Source: Cardiocondyla obscurior (taxonomy: Eukaryota; Arthropoda; Insecta; Hymenoptera; Formicidae). From it: DNA of 64,000 nucleotides. Of the stretch, positions 11,448 to 23,077 are shown in pieces. The stretch is taken from contig NC_091885.1 of assembly GCF_019399895.1 (NCBI RefSeq), positions 4,004,501-4,068,500 of the forward strand, written 5' to 3'. The notes beneath the pieces were generated by a model that was given only the letters and a program-made list of their open reading frames with translations, made no database searches and was not told the DNA's origin. The translations under genes were made by a program, and so were the position numbers. How positions within the stretch are numbered: the stretch's first letter is position 1; each line of letters begins with the position of its first letter.

Positions 11448-12111
11448 AAATTCTGTTTCAATAATTTAAGTTTACTTTTTACTCAGGAGCACTATACATA
11501 TATCGCCTAAACGTTTCATTGAATAATATGAAGCAGCTCTTGAAGAATACTCTAAAAATAAAGTAGAATAGTTAACGACTAAGCCAGAGATGTATTTTTG
11601 AAATAATTTAATAAAAAATGTAGGAACTATTTTTTTTTTTTTTTTTTTTTTTTTTACCGCGTTATCTTTGACTGCACGTGAAAAATAAAATTTAATTCTC
11701 CACTGGTTTTGCTTTTGTTTCCCTAGGGGACTCTTCCATCGACATTAGTTCGATTTCTACAAAATGTGTGCATGCACACGTTTGGCATTTTTCGGCAAAA
11801 AAAAGGACACGAGCACTCGGTTTGTTCTTGTTGCTCCGTGTTCACTACACTTTACACGTTGAAGGTTAAAGGCTGAACGCAGTTTATTTCGACACTCCCA
11901 ACTCGTGTCACTTATTTGTTGCGACAGATTTTTCCTTTTATGAATTAAATTCGATAACTGAAAAAATTATTAAGCCTTCAAAGGGATCGAAAAATTACTT
12001 GACAACGTTTAAATAAGTAATTTATGTTACAAAGCACAGGAAGAGTTAAATTATGCTGCTTGCACCTCGGAATTTGACATCGAAATTAAAGTATTTGTGA
12101 GGAACCGAATA
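11448..12111. other. Spindly 3' end and RNF8 upstream region
   Basis: This spacer holds a polyadenylation signal AATAAA at 11610-11615 and an uninterrupted run of 26 T at 11630-11655. The remainder, 11660-12111, is the likely promoter and leader of the RNF8-like gene. Both genes run on the plus strand. I see no other gene. Confidence 0.6.
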
Positions 12112-14252
12112 ATGGAAAGTTTGAAAAGAACCAGGTCTGACGAGAATTTAACGATCCTCGAACCAGTTTTGATAAAAACCGACACAAATGAATATATACG
12201 TATCGATAAAAACGAGGTAAGAAAATAGCGTGAAATAAATATAAAGAATGAGTCCCGTGCCTCTTATACGTGCGTCAAATATCTTTGGAATTAAAAAAAT
12301 TAAAAAAAAATATATATATAGATATTTTTTATTTATTATATTTATTAATTTAATATATTTATTCCGGAGTAATTTAAAAATATGCAAGACATAATTTTTG
12401 TCGTTTTTTTACAGTTTAGAATTGGACGTGCGAAGGAGAATGACGAGATAATATTGGATCTCAATATATCGAGAAAGCACTGTCTTTTTAAATGCGAACC
12501 TCCAGATAGCTGGACAATTAAAGATTTGAGTTCTTCTACGACGTTTGTTAACGACGTCGCTATTTCTCCCGGAGGAGTACAACGTATACATGCAGGTGAT
12601 ATTATACAATTTAGTGTTAAGCAAGAGTTCAGATATGTATTTACGTTTGCTGAAAGGGACTGCTGTGCCAAAAAATTACGTATAGATGAAAAAATTCTTG
12701 ACACTGTTCTTGAGAAGCAGAAGACATTTGCCGAGACTCAGGAATGCCAGCGGAAGGAATTAAAGGAGAAGCTTGAAATGAAGCAACAAGAGCTTGGTTG
12801 TTTGCATCAGCAACTCAAGGATTTACATGCTCAACAACTAGTGCCCAAAGATGACAAAGAAATTTTGTTGCAGCAAGTTACAGTACTAGAAAATAAAATA
12901 AAGGCGTGCAACTCTCAGGAAAAACATTTGAACAACATGTACTCCCAATTGCTGGAAAAATTGGAGAATGAGAGAAAACAGTTTGAAGTAAGGCTGAACG
13001 AAGAAAAACAAAAGTGGCAGGAAGCGTTAGAATTGAGTAATCAAGAGAAAGATTTAATTGAGTTGAAAATAAAAAATCAAATGGAGAAGTGGAGACAAGA
13101 GCAGCAAGCAGAATGGAAGAAAATGCTGGAAAACAAGGTCAAGGAAGAGAAAAATATACAGGAGCAATTATTGAACGAAAAAAATATGCTGGAAAATAAA
13201 GTTAAAGAAGAGAAGAATATACAGGCGCAATTATTGAACGAGAAGAATATGCTGAAAAATAAAGTTAAAGAAGAGAAGAATATACAGGCGCAATTATTGA
13301 ACGAGAAGAATATGCTGAAAAATAAAGTTGAAGAAGAGAAGAATATACAGGCGCAATTATTGAACGAGAAAAATAGACTTGAAGCTAAATTGAAAGAAAC
13401 TGAAAAAGCCTTGAAGGAGGAACAGGAGGCAAAAGCAGAAACTTCTCAGATAATATTAAATGGTATATTTTAATGTTTTTTATGTAAATATACAGAAAAA
13501 ATCAGACAGATTGATTCAGATTTTTTCACACTTACATAATCTTTTAGTTATTTTTTAGCGATGTAATTTTTAGTATAAACTTTGAAACATTTTTGTATGC
13601 ATTACTAAATTGCTTTCTTTTTTAGCAAGCACATCAAGTGAAATTATCCCGAGCACATCGAATTGTATGCTCTTCAACTTTGACACTAACCAATATGAAA
13701 CTACGGAATATGAAATAATCGATACCATAGATCTCACTACGTTAAATGAAAACATTTTAAAGGCTAACATTAAAGAAGACGTTCTTGAAAAAGTGAATGA
13801 CATTATGGATGAACAATTGACGTGTAACATATGCTCGGAATTATTTGTGAAACCGATGTTGTTAAGTTGCTCGCATACGTTTTGCTATCACTGCATAAAA
13901 ATGTGGAACAAGAAGAAAAAGGAGTGCCCTATCTGCAGGAAACCAGTAACATCGATGACTAAATCGTTAGTTTTAGATAATTTTATTGAAAGTATGGTCG
14001 AAAATTTACCTATTGAACTTAAAAATAGAAGACAAGAAATAATACGAGAAAGAGAAGGTAAGGAAATTTTAATAATTATATAGATATAACTGTTGATTGA
14101 TAACATATATCAAAAATATTGGTGCTGACTCCTTATTTTTATATAATTGCCCACATTATTTAATTGTAATAATATTCTTTTTATCATTTTCTAATTTATG
14201 TAATTTATATTTTATTACAGTTTCGGTGGCGGGATATAAGAGACGGTATTAA
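12112..14252 (+). CDS. RNF8-like E3 ubiquitin ligase (FHA + coiled coil + RING)
   Basis: Four exons: 12112-12216, 12415-13462, 13626-14057, 14221-14252, giving 538 residues (human RNF8 has 485). RNF8 reads phosphothreonine through its FHA domain and ubiquitinates chromatin proteins at DNA breaks. Residues 36-110 form the FHA domain, with the signature GRAKEND, ISRKHC and the later TTFVN. A long charged coiled coil covers about 120-385. The RING is at 451-490 in C3HC4 order: CNIC, then CSHTFCYHC, then CPIC. The domain order is that of RNF8 rather than CHFR, which lacks the long coiled coil. The coiled coil contains four tandem 21-residue repeats (13123-13374). The last exon codes only for ten residues ending YKRRY. 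A short gap before the FHA domain is unremarkable. Confidence 0.88.
13123..13374 (+). repeat. Four in-frame 63-bp tandem repeats in RNF8-like coiled coil
   Basis: Repeat boundaries at 13123, 13186, 13249 and 13312 are exactly 63 bp apart. Each unit encodes 21 residues of the pattern ML(E/K)NKVKEEKNIQ(A/E)QLLNEKN. The second and third units are nearly identical in DNA, which points to recent tandem duplication or ongoing copy-number change. Since 21 residues are three heptads, each unit extends the coiled coil without changing register. Confidence 0.92.
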
Positions 14253-15516
14253 AACGCATACTGGATAAAGCACAAAAATATAAGTATATTTAAATTTTTA
14301 CATTAATTGTATCTTAAGGAGAATATTTATTATATAATTAATTGACAGTGCCGAACGTTGTCAATCTTGGTCTCTAAGTTTTTTCAGTATTCTAAAAATT
14401 GGTCTTGTATAAAAAAGATGTTTGAAAAAAAAAATCATCTTTTTTTTACGAAACTATTTAGTTAATTTGTCATATTATTACAGCTATAAAATATGTTGTA
14501 CGTGATTAATGCAGTATTTTTCTAAAACATTCGTGTATTTATTAATTTATATCTTGTAAAACTTAAACAAATTAGAAAAAGCAAGCTAGGGTTGAAGAGA
14601 TTCCATTTGCGTCTACGGAAATAGTGAGGAAAGGGAGGAGAAGTAAGGAACGTGCAGTCTTTATTATATGTCTATAATTTGCAGATAAATCATTTGGTAG
14701 TTAATTCGTAATTAAAACTTAAAAGAAAAAAAAATTATTGGCGCGTTGATTCATATTACTGATCGTCGAAGCGACGGCGGTGCTTGTAGTTAATTCACTC
14801 GAAACTAACAAAATTTTCTCTCACTTGATTGGCCCGTAAAGAACCAATCAAAATAAATTTTTATCGTTACGATAAATGTTCGCTACGTAACGCCACCGTC
14901 GCCACCCACAATCAAGGTAGCGATGGGAGTCTACCTTTGCCGTGTTTACGGCTTCGCGCAAGGGTTTGTAACGGGCCACTCCTCTTGGTCGCGCGAATTT
15001 CCGCGCGATGCGCGCAACCGACGCCCAGCTCTGAGCGTTCTACGTCCAAAGGCGCGGCGCGCATGAATTGGTGATGCTGATCGCGCCTTGACCGCGGCGG
15101 CTTCTACTCGACCAGGAAATCGTCGATCTCGAGGTAAGCGCCGATGACACGCTGTTCCAGGAATGCGCCGTTGGGCGTTGACCGCCGTCTAACCCCCGCG
15201 GCGGGAGCGGGGAGCTAAGCAGCCAACGCGTGATTTTTGACACCCCCGAGTGTCGCGGCGGCCAAAGAGAGGTGATTGCCGTCTCGTTGACTCGCCCGGA
15301 AGATCGACCGCGCCCAACGAGTCACGCGTGTCATTAGTAGAATCAATTGAAGACACCCGCGGTATCTGTGTCAAAATAATTTATTTGTTTGTATATTGAT
15401 TTTTGTAATTATTCTCGTATTTATTGGTCGATTTATTCGTACGTACACGACGTTTATTCGTCGTGCCGTTTTTAATTCTTATAAATGAATAACGAGTTAC
15501 ATATTTCAGAAAAAAA
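14253..15516. other. Intergenic; probable Mcr 5' untranslated exon and intron
   Basis: 14253-14750 is AT-rich 3' flank of the RNF8-like gene. From 14870 to 15350 the sequence is GC-rich. A good donor (gag|gtaagc, exon end 15133) and an acceptor (atatttcag, exon start 15510) would give Mcr a non-coding first exon ending at 15133 and a 376-bp leader intron, with the start codon seven bases after the acceptor. This is inferred from splice signals only. Confidence 0.45.
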
Positions 15517-18500
15517 ATGTTGGTTTGGATTTTACTATCGCTCCTGGCTTCTGGATGTGGCCAGTTCACCCAGGAGTTTACCACAGAGTCCACCCCGAGG
15601 CTTCCATGGAATCGTTACGAAGATAGAGATCAGAATCCAGGCTTTGGATATCGAAATTCTCAAAGTCAAAATGAAAATGTCATATTTAAGGAGTCGTAAG
15701 TATTTTTCTGTTAATTCTAGCTAATGTAAAAAAAGAAAAAAAAAATTACATAAAGCAATTTATATATAAAAAAAAAAAAAAAAATTAATTTACGTAAAAA
15801 AAATTACGTAAAAATTTACGTGGCTCGGCAGCTAATAATTTTAATTTATTTGCAGTACATATTTCGTGGTTGCATCACGTATGGTTAGACCGGGTCAAGT
15901 GTATAGAGTTGCCGTGAATATTCTTCACAGCCCACTGCCTATGACGGTGCGCACATCAATTCAGCGAAATGGCGTGGAAATAGCGGCAGATTTTCAAGAG
16001 GTGAAGGAGGGTATTCCTGAAACCTTAATGATGCGTATGCCACCTACTTCCGTAGGTGGCGATTACAAGCTGCGCGTAGAAGGAATGTACAACAGCTTAA
16101 CAGGCGGCCAAGCTTTTCTCAACGAGACGAAATTGGTATTCTCTCAACGCTCCATGACTATTTTTATACAGCTGGACAAGCCTATGTACATGCAGGGCGA
16201 AACCGTGCGATTCAGAACGATTCCAATAGACACGGAGTTGAAAGCCTACAACAATCCTGTGGACGTGTACATGCTGGACCCAAATAGAAGAATTATGAGA
16301 AGATGGCTCAGCAGACAGAGCAATTTGGGCACTGTATCGCTGTCGTATCAACTTTCCGATCAGCCGGTCTTCGGAGAGTGGATTGTGCAAGTCATAGCAC
16401 AAAACCAAGTGGAAGAAAAGACGTTCCTTGTGGAAGAATACTATCAAACTCGTTTCGAAGTCAACGTCACGATGCCGGCGTTCTTCTTCGACAACGATCC
16501 TTACATTTATGGCATTGTTCAAGCTAATTACACATCGGGCGCGCCAGTGAGGGGTAATCTGACGTTGAAAGCGAGTTTCAGGCCACTAGAGAGACTTCGT
16601 AACCCGTCCGCATTACCAATTGACGCAGTCGAAAGATATTTTAATTTTAACGAATATTATCCGTCGTGGTTCAGAATACTCGATGTGTTCGAGCAAAGAG
16701 TACCAGTGTTGAGATTTTTCAATGGAACGTATCACTTTCAATATCCTATGCAAGAATTATTAGGTTTCGTTTCATCGACCGATGGACTGGAAGTCACGGT
16801 GGTTGCAACGGTGGGCGAGAGATTTCTGGACGAAGTGATTGTCGGCTATTCTACAGCGAGGATCTTCAATTCTACCACGAAGATCCGCTTTCTAGGCGGC
16901 ACTCCGCAGGTCTTCAAGCCGGCGATGCCTTTTACTTTGAATTTGGTGGCGTCCTTCCACGACAACTCGCCGTTACGGCCTACGCAACTCAGAGACGCTA
17001 TGATGGAGGTCCGCGCGGACGTTGAGATGCGAACTGGCGGACGTCGCAGCATCGACACTCAGTATCTGAGAGCGACGCCGGAGCACGCGGACGTGTGGAC
17101 CATGAAGGTGGACCTCAGGAAGCAGCTTGGACTCGAGCACGACGTCGATCGCGCTAATCAGATTCTAAATGACGTCTCCTCCATGCGGGTTTATGCGCAC
17201 ATCACGGACGGCGAGGGCTTCAGAGCGCAGACCGAACTGTTGCTGCTCGTTCACGAATCTCCAAATCTCAAGCACATCAAGATATCGACGTCCACGGAGA
17301 AGCCCAAAGTCGGCGAGTACATGGTGTTCCACGTGCAGACTAATTTCTACATCGACTCGTTTAACTATCTCATTATGGCCAAAGGTATAATACTTCTGAG
17401 CGGCGACGACAACATGCAACATAATATAAAAACTTTCGCGATACCTCTCAGCCCCGAGATGGCTCCCGTTGCAACAGCCGTGGTGTACTACGTCGGCCGC
17501 TACGGCGAAGTTATCGCAGACTCGCTGACCTTCCCGGTAAATGGTATCTCGCGCAATAATTTTACCGTATTTATTAACAATAAAAAAGCGAGAACGGGGG
17601 AACGCGTGGAAGTGGCGATTTACGGTGAGCCGGGGGCTTATGTCGCTTTGTCAGGCATCGATCGATCGTTTTATACCATGCAGGCGGGCAATGAGCTGTC
17701 GTATGCGAACGTCATTATGAAGATGGCTCACTTTGACGAGGACACCAACGGAACGCACACGCACATCTGGCAATATCACGATGGCGATCCAGACGAGATG
17801 GTTTACTTTCCATCGTCGACTTTCGGCATCGACGTCAACCGCACGTTCGAGTACATCGGCTTAGTCGTTTTCACGGACGCCGTGATGCATCGGCGACCGG
17901 ATCTCTGCAACCGGACTCAAGGATACGGCGAGTGCCTGACCGGTCGGTGCTACAGACTGGACAAGAAGTGCGACGGCGTTTTCGACTGCGAGGACGGCAC
18001 AGACGAAGCGCGATGCATCGAGCGAAACGCGACCGATTTGGCGCAGTTCCGCAAGTGGCGGTTTAACCGAATTCAGAGGCATTACGAGAACGTTTGGCTG
18101 TGGAAGGACATTAACATCGGCCCGCACGGTCGGCAGATCTTCAACCTAGACGTGCCGCGGAGGCCGGTACATTGGATGGTCACCGTGTTTAGTATGTCGC
18201 CGAGTATGGGCTTTGGTATGCTGCCGAAAGCCTTGGAGTACACCGGCGTTCTGCCGTTTTACATAAACGTGGAGATGCCGAGTCACAGCAGGCAGGGCGA
18301 GCAAATCGGCATCCGTGTGTCCGTCTTTAACTATATGCGTTACAACATCGAAGCAACGGTGGTTTTAAGTGGTTCTAAAGACTACAAATTCGTCCATGTC
18401 GAGGACAACGGCATCGTCCAGTCGTACAAACCGCGCACTTCTTTCGGCGAGCATCAATTTTTCATTTGGATCCCGGCTCAAGACGCGAGTATAGTTTATC

Positions 18501-19987
18501 TGCCCATCGTGCCGGTGAGACTTGGCGACATCAAGGTTCACGTATACGCGACTACTTTGATTGGCAGAGATTCAGTCACCCGCACTCTGCACGTCGAGGC
18601 GGACGGTTTGCCGCAATATCGCCATCAGTCGATTCTTCTGGATCTCAGCAATCGTGCCTACGTATTCCAGTACATGCACGTGAACATCACCGAGACGCCG
18701 ATTATTTCGTCGTACAACGAAGACCGTTACTACGTCTTTGGATCTAACAAGGCGACTATCAGTCTTGTGGGCGACGTGGTAGGACCGATCTTTCCAACGA
18801 TGCCAGTTAACGCGACGAGCCTCATGAATCTGCCCATGGACTGCGCCGAGCAAAACATGTTTAGCTTTGCCGCCAACATGTACACCACCCTCTACATGCG
18901 GCTGATTAATCAACGCAACCGTACGCAGGAAAAAGAAAGCTTCTACTATATGAACATTGGTTATCAACGGCAGCTGTCGTTTATGAACCCCGACGGATCC
19001 TTCAGCTTCTTCCGCACCGATTGGAATCAGTCGACGCCGAGTGTCTGGCTGACAGCGTTCTGCGCACGAATATTTCAAGAGGCCAGCTTCTACGAGTGGG
19101 AAAACTACTTGTATATCGATCCTGAAGTAATCGCTCAGGCAGTTTCTTGGATTTTGAAGCACCAAACGCCCGAAGGCGCGTTTTACGAGGTGACCTGGCT
19201 GCCGGACCGGAAGATGAATAGCTCTCTGAATTATAGAAACGATATTATCACCCATCGAAATATTAGTCTGACCGCTCACGTACTCATTACCCTGGAGAGC
19301 GTAAAAGATCTCACGGGTGGCCTGGGTTCTCAAGTGGCTCTAAGCGCGGCTAATGCCATCAAATGGCTGGAAAGAAATCTGAAATTGTTGGAGGAGCGCG
19401 GCAAGCCTTACGAGATAGCAATAGTGGCGTACGCGCTTTTGGTGGCTAAGGCTTCAACCGCCGAACAAGCCTTTAATATCTTGGCGAGGCACGCGCGAAG
19501 AGAAGGAGGACTAACTTATTGGGGCAGAGAACAAGTACCACTTCCTCCGTACAAAATGGAGAACCAGAAGCCCTTCCTGCTGCCGCGTTTACCTTATAAG
19601 TACGACTCTGAGAATATCGAAACGACCGCATACGCGCTGCTGGTCCACGTCGCCCGGCAAGAGATCTTTATAGAACCGATAGTTAAGTGGCTGAATGCGC
19701 AGAGATTGACGGACGGTGGATGGGCTTCGACTCAGGATACCGTTTGGGCGATGAAAGCTCTAATGGAGTATACAGTGAGGTCGAGAATCAGGGACGTCAG
19801 TTCTCTCACGGTAACGGTGGAAGCCACCGCGTTGCCGGGGAAAACCAAGACGCTGAGCGTGAACGATAAAAATCTAGCAAGGCTACAAACTATTGAGGTA
19901 TGTAACACTTTGAAATAAATATTCTTTTATAGAGCATAATTGAATAAATTAAAATTCGAAATATCAGTTTCAGATAAGAAATATTTA

Positions 19988-20018
<31 letters not shown>

Positions 20019-20995
20019 CAATAATTAAAATAATCGAAAAATTAAAGGGACGAATTTTACTTTATTTGCACGATTTTCTATTTTTTAAATATTTTTTTTT
20101 AGATTCCAGAAGCGTGGGGAACCGTAAAAGTGCAAGCGAAAGGTGCGGGCTACGCTATTCTACAGATGCACGTGCAATATAACGTGGATATAAAAAGATT
20201 CCAGATACAGCCGCCGATTAAAGCCTTCGATTTAATTACCAGAGCGAACTTCCACGGCAGAAATCAGTCTCACATCTCGTACCTTAGCTGTCAAAGGTGA
20301 GACTGTAATTGTAATATCTTTATTAATAATTATTTTTGACTCCTAAAATCTTGTACAATTTAAATGAAGACTTTATAATATTTTTATTAATTTTATGCAT
20401 GAAAACGCGGTACTTTTCCACAGATGGACGAACCTTAACGAATCTGCGCGCTCCGGCATGGCCGTACTAGACGTGGGCATACCGACTGGCTATATAATTC
20501 AACAGCAAACTTTGGACAAGTACATTTTATCAAGGCAAGTGAGGAATCTTCAGAGAGCACGTTTTCAGGAAAGAAAGGTGCTTTTCTACTTTGATTATCT
20601 GGACAACGAAGAGACATGCGTAAACTTCACGGTAGAACGCTGGTATCCGGTCGCAAATATGTCGCGATACCTTTCTATTCGAGTTTACGATTATTATTCG
20701 CCAGGTATTTACAGATACATCTTGTTACAAATTGCTTGTTCATTATATCATATTGATATACGTATTAATAAAAATATCCGCTTTATTTTCAGAACGTTTC
20801 AACGAATCTATATTCGATGCACTGCCTACTTATACGTTAAATATATGCGAGGTCTGCGGCAGCTCTCAATGCCCTTACTGCCCGATTTACAACGCCGCTA
20901 CGCTTTTAGCTACGCCAGGAGGTTTTCTGCTAATTGCGTCATTTATTGTAACAATAATGAGGTATTTCCGAACACAGCAGTTTAATGACGGCTAG
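15517..20995 (+). CDS. Mcr: Macroglobulin complement-related protein (Mcr / TEP family)
   Basis: Five coding exons: 15517-15695, 15856-19897, 20103-20296, 20424-20704, 20793-20995; phases agree, 1632 residues. In Drosophila, Mcr is a membrane-linked alpha-2-macroglobulin relative needed for septate junctions, wound-induced autophagy and phagocytosis of some microbes. Visible parts: signal peptide MLVWILLSLLASGC; macroglobulin domains; an LDL-receptor class A module at C744-C780 (CDGVFDCEDGTDEARC), diagnostic of Mcr; an alpha-alpha domain with a thioester-like DCAEQNM in place of the family's GCGEQNM, Cys1056 and Gln1059 both present; a receptor-binding domain; and a C-terminal hydrophobic segment (about 1608-1624) with a short tail. 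The 4.04-kb second exon is unusually long for this window. Whether a thioester forms cannot be decided from sequence. Confidence 0.92.
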
Positions 20996-23077
20996 CAATA
21001 ATCCAAAGTATGCGGTTTGTATCCATTTCTATTGCCATGATTTGCCTCTGTTGATAGAGCACAAATATGGAAAGATACAATAATTAGAGCATAGTATTAT
21101 GCTTACGAATCTCATTTTTTAATACATTCGAAGGATCGTTTTATAGATTTTTACAAATATGACACGAGTATGCGATGTAAAATGACTAATTTTAAACGTT
21201 ATTTCTCTTTTCCAGTGAAGCTAATTACTTTTAGTGATTTTAATCATTAATTTTATTTGCAGCTTCCATGTTGAAAATCTTTTTGCTGCACATTACGATT
21301 TATGTAGCGCAGTATATATTTCGTAGATTGTGAAAGATATTAAGATCTTTTCATATACTTATTTTTACATATTTTTGCGTTCACAAACGACACGGTGTTT
21401 TGTCAGAAGTCAAGTAAAATCTTTAAGAAATTTATATTTTATTATACTCGCGCGCGAAAAGGCCTATTATACATATCTGTAGAAAGTATATTTTTTATTT
21501 ATATTTTTGAGTTATAGCACACAATACTGATCATAAATCATAAGATTGCACGATCAAAAATAATATTTCTGATAACATTCTGTTAACACATTGCTATTAC
21601 GGTTGCATTATTTAAGATTCATTATTCTAAATATTCTCCTATTTTTTTTTTTTTTTTTTCAAATCTTAAAGTGCCTAAAAAGTTTACTTCTTACGTCGTA
21701 CTTTTTACATCATTAGGGCATTGTACTTTTTTTGGGAACAAAGCATCTGAAGTACAAATTAAGTGTAATAGTCATAGCTGGCGGTTTTCGTCTGTTATGC
21801 TATTAACTATAATTACCAAAAGAAGAGTTACGACGAAAGTGTTTATAGCGATTAAACAAGTATACCGAAAGGAATGTATTACGTTTTTAATAATCCGTAA
21901 ATGGTGCAGATCATAATCTTTGGATATCTTTCATTTTCACGAAGTTAAAGATTATTAAAAAAGAAATTTAACTTTTAATTTTAAACGTTTAAAAATGTTT
22001 TAGTTTTAAACAATTATTCGCAGATCGTGCTTTCGTAGTACTCCACTAATACTCCCGACTTTAGAGACCAAGATCTGTTTTATATTGCTTTGATCCTCGA
22101 AAAGATTAATATCAAAGAAGTATACAAGACGTTAGTGTGATCGGCAAAATCTGTAAATAGTAGTAGGATAGGAGAGACAGATTCCAGCTCGATTTTCAAA
22201 ATCGAACAAGTGACATTGATACCGTCCTGTTAATAGTATATACATACTTGCGCGGAGGAGAGATTTCTTATGCCGTCCCTTAAGAATTAGTGCCTCGAGA
22301 ATTATACAATTACGTGTATAAATATCTGTTTTCAGACGAACATCAAAGATCTATTTTAATAACATAGCACTTTAGATATGTATATTACAAGATATATGTA
22401 TATTAATGTTAAGGTTTTAGTTAATGTAATTAGTGTAATTACGCGTCATACGGGTGTTTTAAGGATTTATCTTGAATTTCAAAGATCACTTATTGTAATT
22501 CGCGACGTACTTCTAATCGTAGAAGATATTTATTGCATGCAGCATTTATACTGCATGTAAAAAATATTTACACGGGTAAAAAGATGAATAAATCTTTAAA
22601 ATGCACCCGCGTGCACGTAACACTTCGAGATACCGTCCATGAAGAAGTCTGCTTCACATGAAACAAATTTTTTAAAATTATATATACAAAAGTATTTGAG
22701 TAACGATTCAGTCAAATCGCGAAAAAAGGCTTTGCACGATGTATCGCGCGATAGACGCTTCTTTTTATATTAACAAAATCAACATTTAACACGTTGGTTA
22801 TACATATTTTTAAGTTTTATAATCTTTATACGAATAAATAATAAAAATGATAAGTTCTAATTGACTTCGTCAATATTTGTGCATATTTATATATTTGTCA
22901 GTAAGTGAACGAAATATCGAAATAAGTACATTAGAAATAGGTATACTATGCTACTATTAAAAAAGACGAGGTTTTTTTATATACAAAAAATATTTATTAT
23001 GTTATTTTAATTATTAAAATTACTCTTATTTTTACAGCATTAGTACAAACGATATAAAACGAAATTTTTTTATCGTC
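20996..23077. other. AT-rich convergent spacer between Mcr and APC2
   Basis: Both flanking genes end here, so the 2.1 kb should hold their 3' untranslated regions. It is AT-rich with a T-run near 21640-21660. Open frames at 21671-21916 and 22378-22560 have poor starts and no recognisable similarity. A short inverted repeat (gcatgcagcat / atactgcatgt) is at about 22535-22558. I see no further gene. Confidence 0.5.

Noticed and set aside
16097..16522. 141-codon antisense frame in Mcr, with others at 18572-19333
   Set aside because: Shadows of the coding strand; Mcr homology on the plus strand explains the region.
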